Source of the DNA: Phyllostachys edulis
Lineage: Eukaryota; Streptophyta; Magnoliopsida; Poales; Poaceae
Direction of reading: 5' to 3'
Assembly: GCA_036346405.1 (NCBI GenBank)
Contig: CM070546.1
Location: 98,958,826-99,022,825, forward strand
Length of the DNA: 64,000 nucleotides
The notes below the pieces were generated by a model. It searched no databases. It was given only the letters and a program-made list of their open reading frames with translations, and was not told the DNA's origin. Positions within the stretch are counted from its first letter, which is position 1, and each line of letters starts with the position of its first letter. The translations under genes and the position numbers were made by a program. Of this stretch, positions 54,490 to 64,000 are shown in pieces.

Positions 54490-55251
54490 TGATGGCGAGG
54501 ATATAATAATCCTCATTTAATTATTTATCGTAATTCATATTATGGATAATAATGGCGTCATATGATTCTTGAGTATACCCTTAATATTCATAAGGGAGAA
54601 ACGGAGGTCGTAAGTTCTTCTCGACCACCCCATAATCGTAAGTCCTTCTCGACTACCCCATAGTCATAAGCCTTTCTCACGACTATGCCACGATCGTAAG
54701 CTCTCTTACGATCGATGCGTGTCGTAATAGCTCTTCTCGACCGTCCTAGTCGATGGGGCTTACGGACATGTGAGCCTACTCGACCGAGGAATCTTCCGCA
54801 CCATATTTAAATATATAGGCGATAAACTCTGTTTGTTATTCTCTAGAATAATGGCGCGATTTAACTCCATGTCATGGTGATAAGCGCCTCGTGGCGTGGG
54901 AGCGTTACTACTCCCACAATAATCTCTAATGCGGCTCTATTATACGAAGCATTAAAGGCGCCTTTGGACTAAAGGAACAATGACGCGCTCAAGTCTTGTA
55001 TAAAAGGCAGAATCATTAGAAGGAAGGGGAGAGAGGAATCAAGAGCACAAGATGCCTCATTCGAGTCTTTCTCTTGATCTTGTAATCCAGCATACTCAAT
55101 ATGTACACACAGGAGTAGGGTTGTTATTCTCCCCGGAGAAGGCCCGAACCTGTATAAAAATCCTCGTATCGCCTCTCTCTACGTGATTTGAGTCTTGGAG
55201 ACCCCCCAAATCAAACAATCTTTACATAAGTTCAGTTCTAAAACACCGACA
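54490..55251 (+). repeat. 3' LTR of Tat-type element (762 bp)
   Basis: TGATGGCGAGG...AACACCGACA. It contains many GTCGTAA and CGACCA units (54600-54740). Two homologous LTRs form the inverted pair at 36483-37806. Confidence 0.82.
54999..55006 (+). promoter_or_regulatory. LTR TATA box
   Basis: TATAAAAG about 250 bases before the LTR end, in plus orientation, as expected for the U3 promoter. Confidence 0.65.
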
Positions 55252-56132
55252 GCCGTCTTTAGGTTCAGGTATGCGTCATACCAAAGCGCTGTGGTAGGAT
55301 TGGTACAATGGTAAAACACATCGGGAGGGTCAATCGTCAAGGTGAAGTTTTGAAAAGGTTTTGTTATGATTGGTGCTTGCTACACTAGTTATATCGTGTG
55401 GGTAAAGTGTACTACCTCTTCTGAGCATTAATCAATCTATTCGAATAACGTCTATGGTCATGGACATGCTCGGGGATTTCACACGAGGGGTAGATTTTCA
55501 TAAAAAATAATTCGGAGGGACAGTTGTGTGAGAAAACTTATGCAGCTGTATGAAAAAAATTGATTAGGTTATGGAAGCTTTCTAAAAATACTTGTTAAAA
55601 TTATTATTATTTATTTGTTTTGAACTCGCTTTCAATCTATTATTTGTATTCAATTGCAAATCTTTGCTTTGTTGCAAAATAGCCACAAAAGTCATTTTCT
55701 TTGGAATAAGCCATCATCTATAATTGCATTCTGTGGTACAACTTGTTGAGTACTCGGAGTACTCATTCTTGCTGCAGTCATTCAGCTGAAGCGGAGGAAT
55801 CGTCGCCTGCCTTTGAGGAGTGGCTATACGAGGATGGTGATTGCTAGGTCTTGATCTCGATCGGTTGCCTGTGGCAAGTCGATGGGTTTCCACTAGAGTT
55901 GCTTTCGTTCCGTTGCCATTTTTATTTAGTGTCAGCCCTGCGTGGCTTAATAAATGTAAACTCGAGCATAAGGTTACAACTGTTATTTATTAATCAAATT
56001 AGTCGTTTATTCTTATATTCATCTTATGTGGATTGATATTCATCTATATTGACATTGTGTGCACTAAGCGTGATCCTAGACTAGTGTAGTATACACGGAG
56101 AGGTCCTGGATTTATATTTTTGGGTCTCAACA
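55252..56132 (+). repeat. Plus-strand gypsy LTR, 3' part
   Basis: Aligns with 50400-51617 (GGACATGCTCGG, CTTTCAATCTATTA, GTACTCATTC) and ends GGGTCTCAACA before a PBS. The 5' part is missing at the junction with the Tat LTR. Confidence 0.7.
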
Positions 56133-56136
56133 GAGG

Positions 56137-56149
56137 TGGTATCATAGCC
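56137..56149 (+). other. Primer binding site
   Basis: TGGTATCATAGCC, one mismatch to the initiator-Met primer site TGGTATCAGAGCC, four bases after the LTR. Confidence 0.8.
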
Positions 56150-56344
56150 ATCTTGTTGTAGGTCTTGACCTTAGTTAGATCGGCCATCCTTAAGAGACAA
56201 AACTATTTTCTAAAGAAAAAATTAACTTGCAAGAGTAATGAATTGATTAACTTCTCTTACCTCTCTCTTGACTCATCTAATGCTGATAATCTTCTCTCGA
56301 CTGATTTTAAGTTAGTTCTTACCCTTTTTGCTTGTCTCTAATAG

Positions 56345-57064
56345 ATGGCACAACTGCAGACCTATGGAAAGCATATCGGAGGTCTCGCTGCTGAGTTGTG
56401 GAAGATTCTACAAGTCCTTGGATGATTTGTGAGACCAATCTACTAGGGCACCAATTGGATGGTGAATGGTCGAAATCGTGGAGTGCTATGCCAGTTGAGC
56501 ATCTATGCCTCGTGGAGTGCTATGCCAGTTGAGCATCTATGCTCGAAGGATACCAGGTCAATCATCCATGAACATCACCGTTAGGAGGATCATCTTCGTT
56601 GAAGGAATTTAGGAGTCCTCCGTCTTTCCATCCTCTGAGTGTGCAACATCTCGCCAACGAGTTGAAGGGTTCGATCTTCGCCTTCATCCCAGCATGCCAG
56701 CGTGGATCTTCGACCCACTACCCATCCAGATGGAGAAGAAGATGATCTGATGGTTCACCTTGCTCGCCGTGCGCCGCCTAAGAGGAAGCCTTGGTGACTA
56801 CTACCATAGAGTGCGAGGAGCCTCTGTTTGTTGCAACTTGCGAGAAGAGAGGATTGCGAAGCGGAAGAAGGTTTGTACGTTCTAGAGCTAGAGGAGCCTA
56901 AGGAGCCCAAGGAGCCAGAGCCGGTCATGCCTACACTTGAGCCACATGTCCCTGTTGCGCCAATTCTAGGACATCGGGATCAGTTCACGAGGATGCCTGC
57001 TCGTCTACCATCCTATGACAAGGAAGAGCACCATCGTGGATGTGGAAGTTACCTCAGCGATTGA
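56345..57064 (+). pseudogene. ORF0-like leader ORF of plus-strand gypsy element (broken)
   Basis: Starts MAQLQTYGKHIGGLAAELWK and hits a stop after ILQVLG. The sequence beyond still encodes GHQLDGEWSKSWSAMP in another frame. A later open frame (56828-57064) is rich in Glu-Pro repeats (EEPKEPKEPEPVMP). The AELWKILQ..G..GHQL pattern resembles the ORF0-like ORF at 5325 on the other strand. No capsid, zinc knuckle or pol motif follows before the next LTR at 57331. Function unknown. Confidence 0.45.
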
Positions 57065-57330
57065 GTCAGCCGAGGTTTAGGCTTAGCCAGTTGAGGTTCA
57101 GTGTGTGAGAGCTGCGTTAGCTTAAGATTAGAAGTGTCGTCCTTTAGACGGTAGATTTGTGTGATAGATTCACTGTTGTTTTCCTGTGTGCAGTATGAGC
57201 TGCAAAAGCCCTTAGGCATTTGTTGCAGCCATGCTAAGACCCTTATTAATATATAGTTTTGTTTAGTTGAGTTATTTGTGATGTGTTTGTTGGGTTTATC
57301 CTACCCCTGCTTAGTTATTAACTTACCTTG
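57065..57330 (+). other. Truncated gypsy interior
   Basis: AT-rich, no gene. Ends abruptly at the next LTR, a recombination or insertion breakpoint. Confidence 0.4.
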
Positions 57331-60300
57331 TGCGATCCCGAATTCTCTGTGTTCATACACTAGTCCAGGATTTCTAGTGTACACAGTTAAACAAAAGTGA
57401 TAATCAAAACATATCACGCATTTTATTAATAATTATTGAGTTTATTACAAGCGGACTGAGGCCAAATAAAGTAAAACAATGGAAATAAAATAGTAGTAGT
57501 AGACCCAGCGATTCACCACAGGCAATAAATGCGGGGAGCGTAAGCTTAAGCATCGATGTCCTCACCGTCTTGATAGAAGTCTTCTCTGAATAAAGATTAT
57601 TGACAAGAGTAAGCACTACCATTGTGCTTGCAAGCTACACCGTAAAATGCAGATTGAATGCATGCATAAAGTGAGCAAAGGGTAATGGCGGGGTTTATTT
57701 GCATAAGACAACATTTTCAGGTTTAAATACTCTTAGTAATTTCCAAGGCCATTTTAGAATAAGATCAAAATCATATTTCAATTTCTCAATGTCAAGTGTA
57801 GGATGAACCTCCATACACAAATGGTGAAGGACTACCCCCTTACACCGGCTTACGCCCAATCCCATTTTCATAAACCGGTGACAAAGTCTTTTCAAACAAA
57901 ACCGAGACTAACCCGAGTGGCTTTTGTTAAGCATATCCATGACCGTGGACACGGCTATTTGAATAGATTAATACTCTGCGAGTTGGTGCAGCTTTACCCA
58001 CAAGAGATAGTTTGCTTATTATGTCGGCCAATACTTAGTAGGCGTGCGACTAGCGACTATCACGAGGCCTTTACCCTACACTATTTCAACATAATTATGC
58101 GCTAAGGTTTACGTGTCGAAGGCTTCGCACCAACGACTACCCCTCTTGCGCCATGTGGGTATCATCAATAAGTCTTCACGACTCCCACATCTTTCCAAGA
58201 CATAAACATGGTGAGATAATATAGCTTATTTGGCCAAGTCTGTCCCATTCGGACTTGTGGTGGTATGAGTTTGGCTTAACATCCATGACATGCATGACCG
58301 GTCCTTACATGGTAGGCGACTTCCAAAACAAACCACAGGTCTCAAACATTATTTGTATTGAGCCCGTGCATGAACTTGCACCCACCAACAATCCAATTCA
58401 CCCAAGTCTAAACCAATTTCATTTATTTTTCTTTTGTCAAGACATTTTCCAATCATCTATGGTAAAAACAATACCATAGATTCATTTTCAAAACATCTTT
58501 GTATTTTGGCAAAATTCCCCAAATCATCTTTTGGTCTAAGCAATGACTAAGCATAAATATCTTAATTATTTTACTAAGGTGACAAGGGCATGGCATTCCA
58601 AGCATCAAGATTGGTCGTACAAGGAATTGGCATAACTAAGAAGTAAAACAGGGATTTAAAATACTTGGATAAAAATATGCATGCAATAATAACTTTAAAA
58701 ACAGAATTAATTAACTTTGAAATACTGGGATCAAGATGGTCAAGAATGTAACTTGCCTTCGTTGAAGTCTTGAGATTCTAAACCCTCTGGAAGATCTACC
58801 TCTCCGGAATCGTCAAACTCTATCTGCGAAAATCGACAAATTCAAATAAAATTCAAATAAATCCAAAAATACAGATCAAACTAACTCCAAATGAAATAAT
58901 TTTATTTTATTTAGTTAGATAATAATTTTCTAAGATTTTAGCAATTTGAATCACTCAATTTGAAGTTGTGGTTCAAAAGATATGAATTTTACAAGTTTTA
59001 GTCTAAATTTGATATTAAAAGAATTTCTAAATTTAAACACAGATTCAAAATAACTTCAAATTAAATAATTTTGGTTTAGTTGGCTAGATAATGATTTTAT
59101 ATGAATTTAGAAATTTGAAACACCCAATTTGGAGATTGGATGCAAAAGTTATGAATTTTAGAAGTTTAAACCTAAATCTGAAATTTAAATGAAATTCCCG
59201 GTTTATTTTTCTAAAGGAAAATCCATTTATTGCATAAGTTGGCGTCGACTGGGAATTTCAGGATTTTAAGGAATTAAAATAATTCACGACATGCGGGCCC
59301 CGTGTCATAGACACAATCCATGTGAGCGAGTCCACGGGACTTACGGCTCAAGGGTTTGTCTGAAGGTGGTGGGGTGAGGTGATGTGGCGCGGTAGGCGTA
59401 CGTGGAGTCTGATCTTTGGCGTGGCGTATGATTTGGCGGTGGTGTGGTAGCCCGTCGGCCCGACAAAGGCGGCGCGAGATCGGCGACGAGCTGGCGGCGT
59501 TCCACGCCATGGCGATCGCGTGGATGATACCAACGAGAGAGGATGAGATGGGGATTACAGTGCGTTACCTTGGGGTGGTGGAGCAGGGCGTTTTGGTCGC
59601 GTCGGCGGCGAGGTTAAGCGGCGGCGGCGAGGTTGTTGACGAGGAGGTGCTCGGGATTCTCAGCGCCGTGAGGCGCATGATGGCTTCATGACGAGATGGT
59701 GATCCGTAGATGTGGGCGTCGAGGCTGGCGGAGACGAGGGCGCCGGTTGGTGAAAAACCGAAGGTTCACGCCGTGAAGAACCTTGAAATCGGGGCACTAC
59801 GGGGGAGGAGGAGAGCAATGGGTGGTGGTGTTGTGGTGTGGAGAGGAAGGCGCTCCCAGGGCTCCCTTTTATAGGGCCGGGAAGGGGCGGAGCTTCGTAG
59901 GGCGCAAGAAGGCCCGTCTTGCCTGTGGCGAGATTAAGGGATTGAGAACACGGAATGGAAAGAAAAGGCCGTGTCGGGCGGAGGAGATCGAGGTTTAAAT
60001 CTGCGCGTCAATTGGGAATCGGCGATTTGAGCGCATATGGAAGCTTTTGAAATCGCGTCAATGGCGGATTGCGGTGAAAAAGGAAGGAACGCGGGGAAGA
60101 AAGAAGGCTCGGGGCGATGCTTCAGAAGCGGGCCCGCTCGTCGATGTCGGCGGAGAAAGGAAAGGAGAGGTGCACCTCGGCCACCCGATCGTGATCTGGC
60201 GGTGAGAGGATAAAGGGGGTGTGGCGAAATTTGAAATTTGTCTTGGCGTCTTGTGTAAAGAATGGGCGGTCAAAATCGGCCCATTCTTCGATGAGGATTT

Positions 60301-60570
60301 CTTTTGATTTTCTAATTGTTTTAATTAGATAATTCCAATAAGCCTTTAGAAAATGGCAAATAAATTCCAAAAATTCTAGAAAATTCACGAAATTCCTAGT
60401 ATCATTTTGGACTTAAATAAAATAATTTCAACTTAAACTTGGTAATAGTTTTTGTAATTAAATTTGTTTTAGCTTTAAGGTTATTAAGGAAAGCTTTAAG
60501 AAAATTTGGAAAATCCATAAAATAAATAAGTTTATATTTTCTCTGAAATTGAAATTTTGGGTACATTACA
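57331..60570 (-). repeat. 3' LTR of gypsy element 2 (about 3.24 kb)
   Basis: Same family as 5703-8824 from GATCCCGAATT onwards; the first about 25 bases (TGTCGAACCC..) are missing. Ends TACATTACA before a PPT. AT-rich sections 58380-58740 and 58850-59160 are identical to the element 1 LTR apart from isolated indels. Small GC-rich ORFs at 59270-60270 are LTR sequence. Confidence 0.85.
59867..59873 (-). promoter_or_regulatory. LTR TATA box
   Basis: Minus TATAAAA, same context as 8254-8260. Confidence 0.6.
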
Positions 60571-60587
60571 AACCTACCCCTTAAAGG
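60571..60587 (-). other. Polypurine tract of gypsy element 2
   Basis: Minus CCTTTAAGGGGTAGGTT beside the LTR start, identical to 353-369. Confidence 0.8.
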
Positions 60588-60734
60588 AATCTCGACCCAG
60601 AGATTGAGACTTGAATTAACAAAAAGGTGGGGATACTCGGCTTTCAAATCTTCTTCTCGCTCCCGGTGGCTTCTTCTTACGAATAATTGCTCCTTGAACC
60701 TTGCATGGCGGATGACTTTGCTTCTAGTGACTCG

Positions 60735-60951
60735 TTACGCCACATCGAGAATCTTGATTGGGTCGCTCTCGTCGTGAGGTCTTCTGAAGGTCGATGTTCT
60801 CAAGGGGTGTTTCTTCTGTTGGCACTTCGGAGACACTTCTTGAGTTGAGAGACATGGAAGGCGTCGTGAATTTGCCGACAAGGAGCTTGGAAGTTCAAGC
60901 TTATATGCAACTTCACCTCTCTTGGCCAAAACCTTGTAAGGTCCCACAAAT
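60735..60951 (-). pseudogene. Integrase C-terminus of gypsy element 2, interrupted
   Basis: Reads FVGPYKVLAKRGEVAYKLELP and HVSQLKK-type blocks, as in element 1. It is cut at 60951/60952, where another LTR begins within the codons just before FVGPYK. The rest of this element lies beyond the window. Frame broken after LPSSLSA. Confidence 0.82.
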
Positions 60952-63498
60952 TGTCGAACTTCGGGGCGAAGGATCCCGAATTCTCTGTGTTCATACATTA
61001 GTCGGGATAGCTAATGTACATCAAACAAAAGTGATAATCAAAACATATCACGCATTTTATTAATATTTATTGAGTTTATTACAAAGGGCACGAGGCCAAA
61101 TAAAGTAAAACACAATGAGCGAAATAATAGTAGTAGACCCAGCGATTCGCCACGAGGCAATAAATGCGAAGCGCACCTAGGCGTCAAGATCCTCACCGTC
61201 TTGATAGATATCTTCTCTGAATAAAGATTATTCAGCAAGAGTGAGCACTACTACCGTGCTGCGCAAGTTACACCAATATGGAATTGATATGCATGCATAA
61301 GGTAGACAAAGGATCTTGGCAAGGTTATTTTATGTAAGCGGCGCTTTTAATTTAAATAATCATATTAGATTACAAAGCCATTTTATACAATAATCTAAAT
61401 CACCATTTTAAATAACAATAGTTTATTGTGGATAACCTCCATAAAAGATGATGGATATCCTCCAATCACAATGGCTACCCGCCTAATTTTCCCACGGACT
61501 ATCCATCCTCGAAATTATCTGTTGAAATCATTTTAAAACCAAAAACAAAACTAACTCGAGTGGCTTTGCTAGCATGTCCATGACCGTGGGCGCGACTATT
61601 GAATAGTTTTACACTCTGCGAGTTTGTACAACTTTACCCACACGAGATATTATACTCTTTGTGTCGGCCAATCCACGCTTCCTAAGGCGTGTGACAACAA
61701 ACATCACAAGGCCGTTACAATGTTCTACCTCAAAGTACTTGTGCCCGCTAAGGTTTAACTTCCATTGGTGGTAGTCCTCAAAACCCCTCTTGCGCCAGAT
61801 GGGAAAACTGTCTGCACCCGACACCCATACATACAACATAGCACAAATAACTAAAAGGTATTACAAATTATTAAGCGAGTCCCGCCCATACAGGACATGT
61901 GGTTGTCTGATAAGGCATAACAAAATGCGCTCAAAGACCGGTCCTCAATTGACTTGGGCGTCATTCAATTTAAACCACAGGTCTTAATCTTAACGAGACT
62001 AAGCCCTGCATAAACTGCACCCACCATTCATCCTTTTCGCCCAAGTCCAAACCCTTTTGATTTTATTTCTATAAAACCATCTTTACAAATTCTCTATGGT
62101 AAAACAATACCATAGTTTTAATTTTCAGCAAATTTTATTGAGTTGGCTAAAATTCTCCCAAAAACATAAATCATGGTCTAAGTATTTGCGAAGCATTTGA
62201 TTATTAAACATAATAATTTATCTAAGGTGACAAAGGAATGTCAAGGCAACATCCAAAATTTGGCATACAAGGATAATAGGAATAACTAATTATTTAAGCA
62301 GAATTTGAAATACTTGAATAAAATTATGCATGCATTTAATAATTTAAAAACTGAATTTAATTAACTTTAAAATAATAGGGGCAAAATGGTCAAAGTATAA
62401 CTTGCCTTCGTTGCGATCGAAAATCTCGTCTTGAGAAGTATCAAATTCCCAGGAATCGTCAAAGTCTAAACGTGAAAATAAGGCAAATCAAATAAAATTC
62501 AAATAAAACTCAGAAATACAAAATAAACCAAGACTAAATATAATAATTTTATTTTATTGAGCTAGATAATCAAATTATAAAATTTTAGAAATTTGTTTCA
62601 CTAAATTTGGAGTTAGGATTCAATTATTATGAATTTTACAAATTTTAACCTAAATTTGATATTTAAAAGAATTCTAAATTCTAAAACAGAACTAAAATGA
62701 ACTCTAAATTGAATTATTATATTTTATTTAGTTAGATAATAATTTTCTAAAATTTTAGCAACTTGAATCATCTAATTTGGAGTTTTAATGCAAAAGTTAT
62801 GAATTTTACAATTTTTAATCTAAATCATTATTTAAACAATTTCCTGAATTATTTTTCTAAAGAGAATTCTAAATATTATGCATGATGACGTCAGCGATGA
62901 TTTTCCGAATTTAAATGAATTTGAATTAATTTTACGACAGGTGGGGCCCAGTGACATAGGCTCGGCCACATGAACCATGTCCACGGAGCCCTAGCCCGGC
63001 TGTCAGGCTGTGTGGTGGTAACGAGGATGACGTGGCACGCACGCCGCCACGTCGGACCCGGAGCTGAGGTGGCACCTCGTTGGCGCCGGGTGGCGAACCT
63101 TGTCGGCTTGACGGAGGCGGAGCTCGGAACACCTCGCCGGCGCTTACACGCCACTGCGAGGGTGCGAATGGGCGATTCGAGAGAGGAGGAGCTCACGAGT
63201 ACAATGCTCACTACCTTAGCGGCGTGCCGGAACTTCGACGGGACGAGGTTTAGCGGCGGCGTCGACGGCGCCGAGGACGAGGGTGCTCCGGGGTCTTGGG
63301 GCAAAATGGGTGCGCGACCGGTGTCATGATGATCTGGCGATGTCGAAAATGAGGACGACGGGGGCGGGCGTGACCTCGCCGAATCGAAGAATTTCGCCAA
63401 GGGTGGCGCGATTTAAGCTTGAAATTGAGCGATTAGAGGAAAAGAGGAGGGCGAAGCGAGGGCTCTGGTCGGCGAGAGTAGGGCTTCCCGAGGCTCCC

Positions 63499-63505
63499 TT
63501 ATATA
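63499..63505 (-). promoter_or_regulatory. LTR TATA box
   Basis: Minus TATATAA in CCCCTATATAAGGGAG, equivalent to 8254 and 59867. Confidence 0.6.
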
Positions 63506-63814
63506 GGGGTCGGAATGGAGGAGAGGAGGATCGGGCACACGGCGGGCGGCGTTTATGGCATCGGCCTGTTCCAAGGAGATCGTGCGAAAGAAGGGAAGGG
63601 TGAGCGATCGGGCGCGGCATTGATAAGCGACTTAAACGCGAGTAAACGTGAGTGGAGAGGGAGGATTCAAGCGGGGTAGTGGAGCTCGGCGCACCTTTAA
63701 TGGCGTGAATGGCGCGGCCACAGCGAGGAAGACGGGACGGGGAAAGAAGAAGGGTCACGTAGTAGATTTCCATCCAAGGGTTCGGAGTCAAACCAGCGTC
63801 GTGTGCGTGTGTGG

Positions 63815-63838
63815 ACCGTCGGATTAAGATCCGACGGT
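63815..63838. repeat. Perfect 10-bp hairpin in LTR
   Basis: ACCGTCGGAT TAAG ATCCGACGGT. Resembles the hairpin unit of the 46900-47990 minisatellite. Confidence 0.9.
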
Positions 63839-64000
63839 AAAAAGAGGAGGGAGGCGGGATTGAGTGGCGGGCTGGGCTGCACGCAGCAGTGAGTAAATGG
63901 GCCGAGCCGCTGCCCAAGTATCTTCTTTTTTCGATTTTCTTTTCATTTTCTATTTTAAATATTCCGTTTAATTCATTTCACTTTAGAATATAGCAAAATA

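Larger units (their letters stand above)
52331..55251 (+). mobile_element. Tat-type Ty3/gypsy element, 3' end only
   Basis: Contains a minus-strand ORF region with a gypsy-type transposon domain, then a PPT (54476-54488) and a 762-bp LTR in plus orientation. All of gag and pol and the 5' LTR are missing. The antisense ORF between pol and the 3' LTR is a feature described for Tat-lineage elements such as Grande and RIRE2. Confidence 0.65.
60952..64000 (-). repeat. Long gypsy LTR of element 3 (runs off window)
   Basis: Starts TGTCGAACTTCGG and follows the order of segments in the other long LTRs (GATCCCGAATTCTCTGTG, GTTACAATG, AT-rich middle, GC-rich section from 62930), but is clearly diverged, so a related subfamily. 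ORFs at 62891-63917 on both strands overlap in GC-rich LTR sequence and have no domain. Confidence 0.8.

Noticed and set aside
62891..63917. ORFs of 119-197 codons near the right edge
   Set aside because: Same GC-rich LTR position as 7680-8580 and 59270-60270; frames are not kept between the LTR copies.

Overview
This is a draft-assembly window (100 Ns at 8825-8924) of a grass (Poaceae) nuclear genome, most likely gene-poor heterochromatin around one ordinary gene. The signs are: TGTAACAGCCC/TGTAACATCCC-type Ty3/gypsy LTRs of about 3 kb, a Sirevirus-type copia element, Mutator-like and CACTA DNA transposons with intact termini, and one host gene with a GC-rich first exon typical of grasses. 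Nearly every other base can be assigned to nested transposable elements. I see no bacterial, organellar, CRISPR or RNA genes.

Layout. 1-8824: minus-strand Ty3/gypsy element 1 (3' LTR 1-352, broken pol and gag, ORF0-like ORF, PBS 5686-5698, 5' LTR from 5703 into the gap). 8925-14223: minus-strand Sirevirus with gag but no pol, inserted in a gypsy LTR that resumes at 14224 and ends at 23908. 18102-23459: a gag-protease-only gypsy element inserted in that same LTR, with a perfect AAAGG target duplication. 23909-25064: intergenic remnants. 25074-31639: a Mutator-like element (TIRs about 135 bp, 9-bp target duplication) with two convergent genes, a GRF-zinc-finger/transmembrane ORF and a broken FAR1-type transposase. 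31851-33926: the only convincing intact host gene, a rhomboid protease of the RBL14 type with a C-terminal RanBP2 zinc finger. 34425-38276: an unidentified ORF and a partial duplicate of it, separated by two LTRs lying head to head (36483-37806). 39000-46286: a minus-strand gypsy remnant with almost no interior, split by a CACTA element (40039-45737, TAC target duplication) that carries five exons of a RecQ helicase. 46287-57330: plus-strand LTR units (one with a hairpin minisatellite) and a Tat-type element with an antisense ORF and a 762-bp LTR. 57331-64000: another copy of the element 1 family, its integrase region interrupted at 60952 by a third long LTR running off the window.

How it fits together. 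The DNA transposons and the gag-PR gypsy element have exact termini and target duplications, so the nesting order can be read directly. The rhomboid gene has an unbroken frame while every transposon frame is broken. Between long-LTR copies, AT-rich stretches are identical over hundreds of bases, and the differences sit in small indel clusters next to CG/CAG/CTG/CCG. That may be a methylation-linked sequencing artefact, so the broken transposon frames should be read cautiously. The most unusual items are the two-gene Mutator-like element next to the rhomboid promoter, the RecQ capture by CACTA, the inverted LTR pair and the hairpin minisatellite inside an LTR.
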